From: Ettlia oleoabundans
Lineage: Eukaryota; Chlorophyta; Chlorophyceae; Chlamydomonadales
NCBI GenBank assembly: GCA_019693395.1
Contig: JAAMXP010001306.1
Coordinates: 2,248 to 62,115, forward strand
Direction of reading: 5' to 3'
DNA length: 59,868 nt
Position 1 is the stretch's first letter; the number at the start of each line of letters is the position of its first letter. The position numbers were made by a program, and so were the translations under genes. The notes beneath the pieces were generated by a model. It ran no database searches, was not told the DNA's origin, and saw nothing but the letters and a program-made list of their open reading frames with translations. This document shows positions 35,352-45,576 of this stretch, piece after piece.

Positions 35352-36920
35352 GCGGACGCGCAGCCAAGGGCGACGCGATGCTGGCCGGCCTGGTGCGTTC
35401 CCACACCTGCAAGGAGTGATTGAATAGTGACATCTCTATCTTTTATCCTTGGTTCTCTTGTGCCATAGGCAAGAAAATGCTGCCAAAAGTTTGATTCAGT
35501 GATTCTCAATGCTGGCTGTGATTCGAAGGCTTGACACACTCCAGGCTAGATGCTAGCACATTGCAACCCGGCCAGTGTTTCACGCCGTCGTCTGGCATGC
35601 TGGTTGTCTGCGCTAGGTTTTGCCCGTGGCACCAAGAAACCAAGGCAGCTGTTACTCTGGGACCACACCACGGGCAGCTTTCATTTGCAGGAGGACTAGC
35701 CATGGCAGCCTCCAACCTTAGTCCTGCATCCACCTGCGTGCTGCTTTACACGTCCGCCCAGAGGCGGGACAGGCGGGAGCGGCGCCACTGCCAGCTATGC
35801 GGGTCGCTGGCTTGGCAAGTTTTCCGCCCCCACTAAAGGCTACATTACGGTTTGAATAGGCACCTGTACTAGGCGCCTTACTGTGGTGCACCGGCACGCC
35901 GCATCAACCCAAGGTTGGCAACACAGCGGCGCCTTGTTTGCATCCCCATCGCCTTAGGCCGCCGAAAAAGTGGGAAATGTTCAGTGTTTGCTTGCAGCAC
36001 TACCGCGCTCCGCATCAAGCCAACCCCCTTTCCTTTGTATTTTCAACCCATGGGGGCCCGGTATACGTTGTCCTTTGCCGGTTTCACGCAGGCTTTAGGA
36101 AGGGCCCCCGTCCGGTAGCGTGTACCCCCGCTTGCGACTCCTAGGTGGCCGCTCTTTGCAGGTAGCCGCGGTGGGCGTTGGCAGCGTTTGGAGCAGACAT
36201 CCACGACCCTGCAGACTTCCACGGGGACGGCGGCCGCTCCACAAGGTTCCCCGCTGAGCTCCCGAGTCGATCTTCGGCCGGGGTTGCCAAAGTGCGTTGC
36301 TATACCTCCTGCCTCCTGCTTCTAGCGCTTGCATAGGTCATTCCAAGCTAGGAGGCCGTGCACCCAGGGCACCGTCTCACGTTCTTGAAACCAAACACGG
36401 GCGATGCGCCTAGTGCAGCGGGATATGGGTGGTCCGCCCATAGAAACAGAGTCACAGGATGCATGCAATCTTGGCCCGGACAGCAGCATGTTTAGTGGGT
36501 GCTAGCCGAGCCTTGGACCCAGCTCCCCGCTGGGTTGCGGCGGTCTCGCCACCGGGCCCACTTTTACCCCCGTCCCTGCATCTGCTACCTCTTCAATGCA
36601 TCCTTGCCGCTAAGTAATTGTGTTTTACTTGTTATGCAGGAGTGCGTGAGGGCAGGACCTAGGGCAAGCACGGCTCCTCACACGGCGCCCTGGGGCAGCA
36701 ATCCGCCCCCACGAGGATTCTTATCTCACCAAGGTTGTAGTGCGCAATGGAGTCAGGTGGGTGCTTTGTCTTTTATCGGTTTTTCTGTGATGTCCAGTTG
36801 TTTGGTCCTGCACAAAGCACCTGATGCGTGTTTTCTGCGCGATTGACGCACAACCTTGTCCCAACCTCGTTGCCTCCCTGCTTTGAAACCTTAACAGTCT
36901 GGTCATTGCCGCCTTGCAGA
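35352..36920. other. Gap between genes K and L, may hold 5' exons of L
   Basis: About 1.57 kb with no confident gene. Short open frames occur at 35531-35836 and 35915-36144 without recognisable domains. At 36641-36769 a segment reads IRPHEDSYLTKVVVRNGV in one frame, which flows naturally into EFTIEVPSGE of the first sure exon of L, but no splice pair gives matching phases. It is the best candidate for an upstream exon of L. Confidence 0.35.
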
Positions 36921-39900
36921 GTTCACTATTGAAGTGCCCTCCGGCGAGGCTCAAACAATCAAAGGCGAGGAGTGCGGGAACGGTAGCACCCAGACGTTGT
37001 CCCTCCTAGCTGACCTGGAGAGGCAGCTGGCACAGGGTGAGCCACTGGCACCCACTTCAAACAACACGTCGGATGTCCCGGCCCCCAACACACAGGCTAC
37101 GGATGTCACCCCTCAAGCTCCCATTGGACTGGCAGCTGCAATGAGCGCCCCCACAGGCCTGATAGAGGCAGCGACGGCAAATGTGGCGGCTCAGGCAGCA
37201 GCCAATGGCAGCTCCGCTGCAGGGCCCGCTGACTTTGGGGCTGCACCTGCGGCAGCCGGGGACGGCCCCGCAGGCGAAGAGGATGAGCTTGCAGCCAACC
37301 TGCTGTCCAACATGGCAGCCTGGCAGACGGAATTGGACACCTTTCAGGCAGCTCTGCGGGAGTGCATGGAGTCTCGGCCGGTGCCGGGCGCTATCCACGG
37401 TAGCCCCTCCACAGTGGATGAGACGGGGCGCGGTGCAGCACGCCTGATGCACAGCGGGCCCAAGGGGATCACTGGGTTCCGAGGCGTCACGCAGCACAAG
37501 TGAGCGGCTTGCGGGTGTGGGACACCATATGCCTTTAGTGCAATTGCTGGTGTAGGCATCCCGTGCCTGCCTTATCAGTGCATGCTCATTGGTCGAAAAA
37601 GCGCTCGAGCGGGCCCCTGCTTGCTCTGCGTCCACTTCCATTCAAAAACTTCCGCATACATGGGACCCACATCACGGCTGCAGGCGCACCAAGCGGTATG
37701 AAGCCAATGTGTGGATGGATCACAAGCAGATGTACCTGGGTAAGCACTGACCTGACTGTAGTCAGAACCATCAACCAGTTCACATGTCAATGAAAACATG
37801 CGTTGGGCAGCACCCAAATTCAAACAACCCCTCCTGCATCCTGCATGCACGGCGGTCGCTGTATCAGCTGGTTATGCATGTAAACCAATCTCCCCTTCGT
37901 GGCCTAATCAACTGCTCCACCGGACCTCTCCACTCTCCCGTTGAGATCTGCAGGCGCTTTTGACTCACCAGAGCAGGCTGCCCATGCCCATGACATTGGC
38001 GCGCTGTGCAGCGGCAAGGCGCGCACAGAGGCACTCAACTTCCCGCTGACCGACTATGACTCGCTCATGCCCATGCTCTACTCGCTGCCACATGTAAGTT
38101 GAGGTCGTGGCAGATGAGAGCAGTGTAGCTTGCAAACTTCAGCTTGCTTGCCCTGCTTTGGCCTGCTTACCTTGCCTGTTAGGCAGCCAGGTGGGCAGGC
38201 GGGCAGGCACTGTGTTTGGTGCGCTATTTGTTTCTAGGTGTAGCGTGTGCCTCCTGCCTGCCCATGCATGTGAATCTTACAGCAATAAAAATGATTGTTT
38301 CTTACTTGGGTACTTGAACTTGCATCCTTCATAAGACAGTCCTCACTCCCAGATGCGCCCTGCCCTCCCCTTGGGTGTTGGTGCCCCCTCTGCAGGCCCA
38401 GGTGGTGGCGGCGCTACGCAGCTATGGACGGCTGCCCACGGCTCGGCCGCCGGGCGGTATTAGCAGCGGGCGGCTCTTCAATTCACCCAGTGCTCGAAGC
38501 GGCGCAAGCTCTCTCAGACGTGCTGCCAGCGCTGCTGCTGCTGATACAGATGACAGCGATGATGGGACCAATGCGCCACCTCGGGCTCGCCCCCGCCGCC
38601 TGCGCAAGGTTTCAGCTAGTCCTGGCAGCAGGAGTGCGCCTACTCTGCCGCCTCTGCCGCCCGCATCTCCCATGGACTGGCAGGCAGCGCTGCGGCTGTC
38701 TGTCGCAACGGGGCAGCAGCAACAGCAGCAGCTCCTGCTGCTGCAGGGGATCAAGCCAGATGCCGGGCTCTCGCAGCCTCAGCAGCAGCAGCAGCAGGGG
38801 GAGGTCAACCTGGCCAGCCTCCTGGCCGGTGGGCCCTGGCCGCCAATGCCGCTCCCCGAGCTGCCGGCAGCGGCTGCAGGAGCTGACTCGGGCGCCAAGG
38901 CAGATACAGCATCAGTGGCAGCTGCCCAGCAAGCACAGCTGCAGGCGCTGTCGGCGGCACTCATGGGCAACGTACGCCCTTCCTCGGCGCTTTCTGGCGC
39001 GGAGGGCGCGATTGACACCCCGGAGCAACCGCCTGCAGTTGCAGCGCCCACCCCAGCATTGCCAGCAGCGCCAGCCCCAACAGCAGCAGCACCTGCCACG
39101 CAGGCGCCAGCACCAGCAGCACCTCGTCCACCGCTGCCTGGCGTGCGCAGCCCAGCACTGATGCAGCCGGCAACCTCGCTGCCAATTCCCGAGGGAAGCA
39201 CGCCCTTATGTGCTTTTGAGGATGTGCTGTGGCGCGTCATGGCAAGCTCACACCAGCTGGCAAGGCCCGATGATTCCCAGGAAGGCGCTGCGCCCCGTCC
39301 GCTGCACAGCGGGCCCAAAGGGCAGAGCGGCTACAAGGGAGTCACGCTCTATAAGTGAGCAGGAGCCGGGGACATGGGCCGTGCTTGGGCTCTCATGTTG
39401 CACAACATGCTTGCGGTTGGTGCTCAAGTTGCATAGCCGTGATTGTGATGAGCCAGCAGCTTCCGCTCGATCTGGCTGACTGCCACTTCGTGGCACATCC
39501 TTGCAGGCGGTGCCAGCGCTACAACGCGCACATTTGGCTGGGCAAGCAGACACACATAGGTGGGTGGATGCTTGGAACCTCATGTCATGCTTGCGTGTTC
39601 CCACGGCACTCCAGAGTTTAAGAACTGAACGGGTGATGAAACAAGGCCACCCCTGTTAAGACGGTGCTCAAAGCGCAATCACTCACCTGAGTTGCGCCTC
39701 GATCCCCCATTCCTCCCCCACAGGCACCTTCCACACCGCGGAGCAGGCAGCTGTGGCCCACGATGTGATGGAGCTGTGGCGTAACGATGCGGCACAGGGC
39801 CTCAACTTCTCCTTGGACTCGTATGGCGAGCTGCTGCCGCTGCTGAAAACGCTGTCTGAGGTGGGTGGCCACAGTCATGGCTGGCATGCATGCATGCAAG

Positions 39901-42821
39901 TGGTTGGGAGTGTCCAGCGGCTAAGCTTGCTTTGTGGCCTCTCAGTGGCAGCTGCTTACGCTTGTTACCAACGTTGCAGCAGCTAAGGTGTGTCGACTGG
40001 CTTCTCTCAGCACGAACCGCAACCTCTCGATGCTTGACTTAAAAAACAAGCCTGCCACTCCCGGCCAGAAACATAGTGATTTGGGTCCATGCTCCCACAT
40101 ATTCTGCAGGCTGATGCGCTGGCTGCACTGCGCAACTACAGCCGCTCACCAAGCGCCGCAGCAGCTGCAGCTGCCTCGGGCAACACAGCAAACATGCCCG
40201 GCAGATCCCGTTTGGCAGGCATGCCGCGCCCCTCTCCCTCTGCAGGTGGCAGCACTAAGTCGGCTCCCGCTTTCGCGGCAGCAGCGACGGCCTCAACCAT
40301 GGATGGTGCATCGCTGGTGCAGCCGTCGCTACGCCGCCGCCAGCGCAAGCCGCAGCATGGCGGGGGCGGTGGCGGCAGCGGCCAAGCCTCAGGGGCAAAG
40401 TCAGACAGCAGCAGCGGAGGCAGCGTGCCAGCTCAGCGGCAGACCGCCGGATCCCTCATGTGGTATATGCTTGAGCAGGTAAGGCACACCACTTCTGCAG
40501 CTCCCACTGCCAACCCACATTCCCCGTGCCTGCTGCTGCATGTGCGGCCTTGCCTTAGCCTGCACATGCACCCTTGGGCTTGTGATTGCATGTGTTTGCC
40601 CACCCTGTATTTGAACGTTTGCCACCCTGCACTTATGTTTTGCTTGCCATTGGACGGTGCAGGAGAGGTCTGCGGATGAGGGGTATGAGCTGGAGGAGGG
40701 GGACCCGGATTTCTCACCTGAGGATGCGGCGGAGGAGTTGGTAGGTGGCAGCATTGGTGCATTGGCTGGTGGGGCTGTCCCTCTGCCGATGGTTTTTGGG
40801 GCGTCTTGCTAGTTGGGATATCCCTGGATCCCAAGCAAGAAGCTCGCCTATGGTTGCTCATTTCGTGCAGCAGTTCCCTTGCACTGACCTGCTCCTGCCA
40901 TGCCATGTGTGTTTCTGCGTGCCTCTGCTCTTGTCCAGGACCAAGCCAGCAAGCGGCAGCGCAATGGCTCACCCGCTGCTGAGGCCCTACCCTTCCAGCC
41001 CCAGTCCACAGCTAGCGTGGTGCTTGCTCTGTCCACCGAGCTACCACCTGACCAGTCGGTGGTGGGCGCGCGCCCTCCACGCCCGGGCAGCAGCCACCGC
41101 TGGGGGGTCGCGGTGAGTGGCATGGGCGTGTGGCAGCCTGTGGCCCTGTCTTTGTGGCAACTTATGTCAAACGTGACAACATATCAAGGGAAAGCTTTTT
41201 TGCCAGTTTACAGCCAGCAATCACTGCAGCTTGGTTGTGCGATGAGTTCCGCAATACCGCTCAACCCCGTGGATGCAGGTGTCCTTGCGGGGCCAGTCAT
41301 CGTGGTTCGGGCGGTTGGATCGGCAACGTGCGGCGGTTGCGGCGGATCTTGTGCTGCTGTGGCGCCGCTGCTGCTTGGAGGCGACGGGAGAAGAGGTGGG
41401 GGCTTTTGGAGAGTGCTGGACGGTTGTCCGCAAGTTGCATAGTTCGGGAGATGTTGCGCTGCCTTTGGTTGGCTGCAACTATTAAGCTGTTCCCTCCAAC
41501 TCTTCAAATTTCCACCCAGGTTTACCATCACAGTGTTTCCTCTCATCCCTGAATTGCTCTGGCCCCTGTTCAGGACGACAAGGACGCGGGCAGCACCTTC
41601 AACGTCCCTTTTGCCGGCTACGAGCAGGATGCAGCACTCATGGAGCAGCTGAGGTGGGTTCTTTGGCTTACAGCCTGCGAGCAATCTTTTCGCTTAGGCT
41701 TGCCCACAGTTTGTTCACGAGCTCAAGTGAGCTCGTGAACAACCAAGGGGGAGCGAAGTTGTGCGATTATTGACCACGGAGGTGGTAAATATTGGGGTTT
41801 TCTTAACACAGGATGCGGGAGCATTGCTAGCTAGCCCTTTGCACCTGACATGCATGGTGTAGCGGCTGTGCTCTTGCGCCCATGCCTGCAGGCGGATCAA
41901 AACGGCGGTACAACTGTGTCAGTTTCTGGCAGCTGTCATCCCGCAGGACCCACTCGCGGCAAATGGCACAGCAGCAGCGGCAAGTACTGCCCCGACTGTC
42001 CTGATTGCTGTTCCTGGGGCCAGGCTTCAGCCCACGCCGGCAGCACCTGCGCCCCTGGCCGCCGCGGCACCACACCCGGCAGCAGCTGTGCCCAGTGTGT
42101 TGCTGGGGGCTCGCAAGCGCAAGCAGCAGGCGCTCTTGGAGGAGGTGCGTGCCTACTTGTGTGTCCGTGACTGTTGGTGCTGGCTGGACACTGCTACGTG
42201 CTGTCAAGATCGGCATGCATTCGGCACGAGGGCTTGCACATCATTTTCTGAGGTGGTGCGGCCATATGTCACATGTTTGCTGCTCTGCAGGCGCAAGCAG
42301 CAAAGATGCAGCAAGCCTCAGCCTCACTTGCTGCCCCCGCTGCTGGAGCACTTCCAGGCGCACCCAAGGCGGCAGCAACAAATGGCAGCGACGCAGCAGA
42401 TCACTTGCAGGGGCTTCGAGCACACGCGACAGCAGTGATGCAGCAGGCTGATGTGTCGGATGCAGACAGCATGCTCGCTGCGTTGCGGTTGCTGGTAGCC
42501 GCAGGAGAGGGTGGCAAGCTGCTGCAGGTAGGTAGCATCGTCTGGGTGGCTGGCTGGCTGGTTTTAATGGACTGCTCTATGTGATGTGTGCTGCGTGTGT
42601 CCACATTGCTTTGCTCTGTCCGCTGACTGCTGTGTCCATGCTGTTGCTGAGTTGGCGCTGAGTGTGCTTGTCTGCAGGAGCTGGTGGCCAATTGGTCCAG
42701 CTACCCGCTGATGCAGCAGCAGGACTTCTTCAGCGTGCTCAAGCAGCCCATCAGCTTGGGGGACTGGGATCACTTGGAGGGGCGGCTGCAGGTGGCGCTA
42801 GACCTCGCTTCGCTTTTTTGA
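36921..42821 (+). CDS. Gene L: AP2-family transcription factor with three AP2-type domains
   Basis: Two canonical AP2 domains: domain 1 at about 37454-38043 (SGPKGITGFRGVTQHK, RYEANVW, MYLGAFDSPEQAAHAHD, ALNFP) and domain 2 at about 39308-39812 (SGPKGQSGYKGVTLYK, RYNAHIW, GTFHTAEQAAVAHD, LNFS). Each is followed by a helical extension (QVVAALRSYGR; DALAALRNYSR). A third, degenerate domain spans 41060-41615 (exons 40939-41112 and 41279-41395): RWGVA, intron, RLDRQRAAVAADLVLLW, FNVP, AALMEQLR. Then come the R-R-I-K-T-A-V-Q-L motif, a basic Ala-rich linker and the C-terminal module (DSMLAALRLLVAAGEGG; LVANWSSYPLMQQQDFF). Stop TGA at 42821. Long Ala/Gln/Ser linkers separate the domains. Role: sequence-specific DNA binding in the nucleus, by family. 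The 5' end is unresolved; the first sure exon begins at 36921. Confidence 0.85.
41711..41742. repeat. Perfect 15-bp inverted repeat in an intron of gene L
   Basis: The left arm 41711-41725 (TTGTTCACGAGCTCA) and right arm 41728-41742 are exact reverse complements, separated by AG. The sequence is inside the intron between the EQLR exon and the R-I-K-T exon. It could form a very stable hairpin in DNA or pre-mRNA. Confidence 0.95.
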
Positions 42822-43457
42822 GAGGAAGCCGGGCTACGCTTCTGAGGAGTTGGCCTGTGTTTGGGCAGGAACCAGCCGCCCTCGAAGAGATGAGCTGGCT
42901 GACCCGCCTTTTGTAGGGCAGGTTGGCTAGCGTTTTTAGGCAAGTTTCTTTGTATGGTCCGCTTTGGGCTGTTCTGCCCTTTGAGCGAGTCGATAGACTG
43001 GTGCCTCCGCTTTCGTACGGGCTGGAAGTGGCGGGCAAGGCACGCAAGCTACCGGCTAGCCGTCTGCTGACGGCGGGGCCAGTCTTTTGAGAGAAGATCA
43101 GCCTTCCGTGTTTTCGTGCTCTGTGCAATGTGCCTTTCTGCCACGCTGAGGCAAGTGCGTATCAGCAGCCACATCATCTTCCTCTGCTGGCCCACCTGTT
43201 CATTATGTGCGCACCTCTAGCCACCCTAAGTTATTTCCCACAGCAAATCTCCATACACATCCTGTGGAAGTACTTCTATTTGTACTGCAACCCCTTCCTT
43301 TCTCCCTCCCCTCGCTTTGCCTTTGTTTATTTTCTGCTGCGGTGGGTGCTGTGTGCGCCCCACCGTGCATTCCTTTGTTCCATTTCAAGAGGTCTTATTG
43401 ACAGCTGGGTATTTTGTTTTTCATGTTGGTTTGGCTATCTGGCGCATTTCGAAATAC

Positions 43458-43462
43458 TGTAA
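43458..43462 (+). terminator. Candidate TGTAA poly(A) signal for gene L
   Basis: The only TGTAA I found downstream of gene L, 637 nt after its stop. The 42822-43648 gap otherwise shows no gene; this would make a long 3' UTR, and the region just before 43649 would hold the gene M promoter. Confidence 0.35.
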
Positions 43463-43648
43463 TAAACTGCAATCCAAAAGTCCGGCCAAGAAGGAGTGGC
43501 AGGCAACAGAGGCGCAGCATTGCTGGCCGTACCCGCCGTACCGCCTGTCCGCAGAACGTGGTGCAAAAATGGCGCAGCATTAGGCTTGAACTTATCACCC
43601 CAATTGAACGTGGTCGTACCTGCATTCACTGTAGCTTTACACGTGAGG

Positions 43649-45270
43649 ATGGCACACCCATCTGACGTTCTGCACTCCGTGTTCGGCCAGTTCCCCGCCG
43701 TGGATCATGCTTTTGGTTACGGATCTGGCGTGTTCAGTCAGCCGGGATTATACGAAGGCGCGGCTGCCGAGGGGTTAGCTGCAAGAGAAGTGGGCGACCG
43801 TGGCGGCGGCAGCGTGGGTCCTGCTGGGCCAAACCGACCCATGCTTGACTTTATTTTTGCAGTGGAAGACCCTGTGACTTGGCATGAGCAGGTAGTGCAG
43901 AGGCCAGAAGTCCTCAATTTCACTGCAATTTTGTACACACATGCCCGGCAAGGAGCCATATGGCTTCCTACCAGCGCTTGCTCTCACTGTCCCGTCATCA
44001 CTGCTGCAGAACTTGGCGCGCCACCCACATCATTATTCCTTCCTCCGCTGGCTAGGCCCTGTTGCAATGACAGCAGTGGCTGAGCGGCTGGGAGCTGGGG
44101 TCTATTTTAACACGCTTGTGCCCTGGCAACCGCACCAGGTGGGGTGTGGGTATGGGAGGTGCTTCAACAGGTGATGGCTGCATGCCAGCACTGCAGTACG
44201 GCTTCTAGCAAGCTGTGGTCCACTCTGACGCTGCTATTTGACTTGACAAACCTCATGCCTTCTGCAGTCGTCTGCATGCATGCTCTTTGATGCCTCTGTG
44301 TCTAGGCCGCTGCTCCTCTCTGCTACATGCAGCTCATAAAGTATGGTGTGGTGCGGTTGGCAGCACTGCAGCAGGACCTGCTGCACTGGACCAGCCTGTA
44401 TTGCGCTGGTCGCCTGCACAAGCCTGTTGCCACACTGACTCAGCACCCCGCTGTGATGGCTGCCCAGCAGCAGAACCTGGCATCGGCGCTGCGTGTAGCA
44501 CTGCTGCTCCTGCCGCCACGTTTCACAGTCCTGGTGAGACCTTCTGTTGTTTTAATTGATCTGTGTGATCGCTGTATGGACAGAAATGCTGCTCAGGTTG
44601 ACATAATCTCAGTCGCAGGCCTCTGGGCTGCCTCAACGTGCACCAGGACAGGCAAGGCGCTCACATGACTGTTCCCCAAAATCCTGCCGCGTTATTCACA
44701 GCGCAACCTAAGTGCAACAAATCTTGTGTGGGGCACTTGCAGGAGTTGTTGACCACCATCTGCAGCATTAGCTACAGTGGGGATGTGCGCATGGGACTGG
44801 CCGAGGACAGCCGCAAGGTGCAGCGCATTGTGAGCGGCAGCGAGGCCGGCCTTCGCCAGATGTATGCGCCACTGCTGGAGACAGCGCAGCAGGAGTGGCA
44901 GCTGCTGGAGCCGGCGGGGCTGTGTGACACTTGGTGGCAGGATGACTTGCCTGCGGCTACTGCGGAGCTGGCGATGGCACTACCAGCCAATGTGCTGCAG
45001 CGGCTGGCCAGACCCCTGGGCCTCAACCTTCCGCCCTTGCAACTGCAGCATACGCAGCCAGTAGGGCAGCACGCGCTGGGGCAGCTGCAAAATGTGGGCA
45101 GTTCCCTTGCTGCGGTAGAAGAGCAGCAGCGGCAGGGCTTGCTGCGCCAGGCCATCCGCACCATTGTGGCCGGCTCTAGCCGGCGGCAGGCGGTATCAGG
45201 GGTACTGACTGCAGGGTTGCTGAAATCAGCGCAGTACGGCTCGGCGAAACTGAAAAAAGCTTGGAGGTGA
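43649..45270 (+). CDS. TAM41: Gene M: mitochondrial phosphatidate cytidylyltransferase
   Basis: Four exons in frame: 43649-43891, 44010-44138, 44333-44533 and 44743-45270, giving 366 residues, a normal length for TAM41/Mmp37. Family landmarks in order: FPAVDHAFGYGSGVF, MLDFIFAVEDPVTWHEQ, NLARHPHHYSFLRWLG, GAGVYFNTLV, LIKYGVV, LYCAGRLHKPV, ALLLLPPRF, SISYSGDVRMGLAEDSRKV and RQMYAPLL. The nucleotidyltransferase-like G-S-G and the D-x-I segment of the active site are present. TAM41 makes CDP-diacylglycerol from phosphatidic acid and CTP at the mitochondrial inner membrane for cardiolipin synthesis. No clear mitochondrial presequence precedes the first ATG of the model, so an upstream 5' exon is possible. 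A TGTAA signal follows at 45410. Confidence 0.93.
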
Positions 45271-45409
45271 CTAGTAATCATGCCCTCTCGCTCGGATTGT
45301 ACCAGTTCAGAGCTGCCTGCACAACTAGACACCCTGGGTGCCGACTGCCCGCCCAGCTGGCGGTGGACCCTGTCATCCACCACGTCAGCTGGCACATCCT
45401 CTTCAGAAA

Positions 45410-45414
45410 TGTAA
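45410..45414 (+). terminator. TGTAA poly(A) signal for gene M
   Basis: Lies 140 nt after the TAM41 stop and 162 nt before the ATG of gene N, which limits the gene N promoter and 5' UTR to a very short interval. Confidence 0.6.
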
Positions 45415-45576
45415 ATAGATTGCAGCAACGGCATTTCAACAGTCCGCTGTACTTCTTGCAAGTTTAAAGCCGGCCAACAGGGTACTTGTTTGCGCGCTGC
45501 TCAAAACACTCGCTGGCATAGGCTTGTAGGGCTCGCGTGAGGGGCCCCATCGGCCATTCAAATCGCGACTGTCCCA

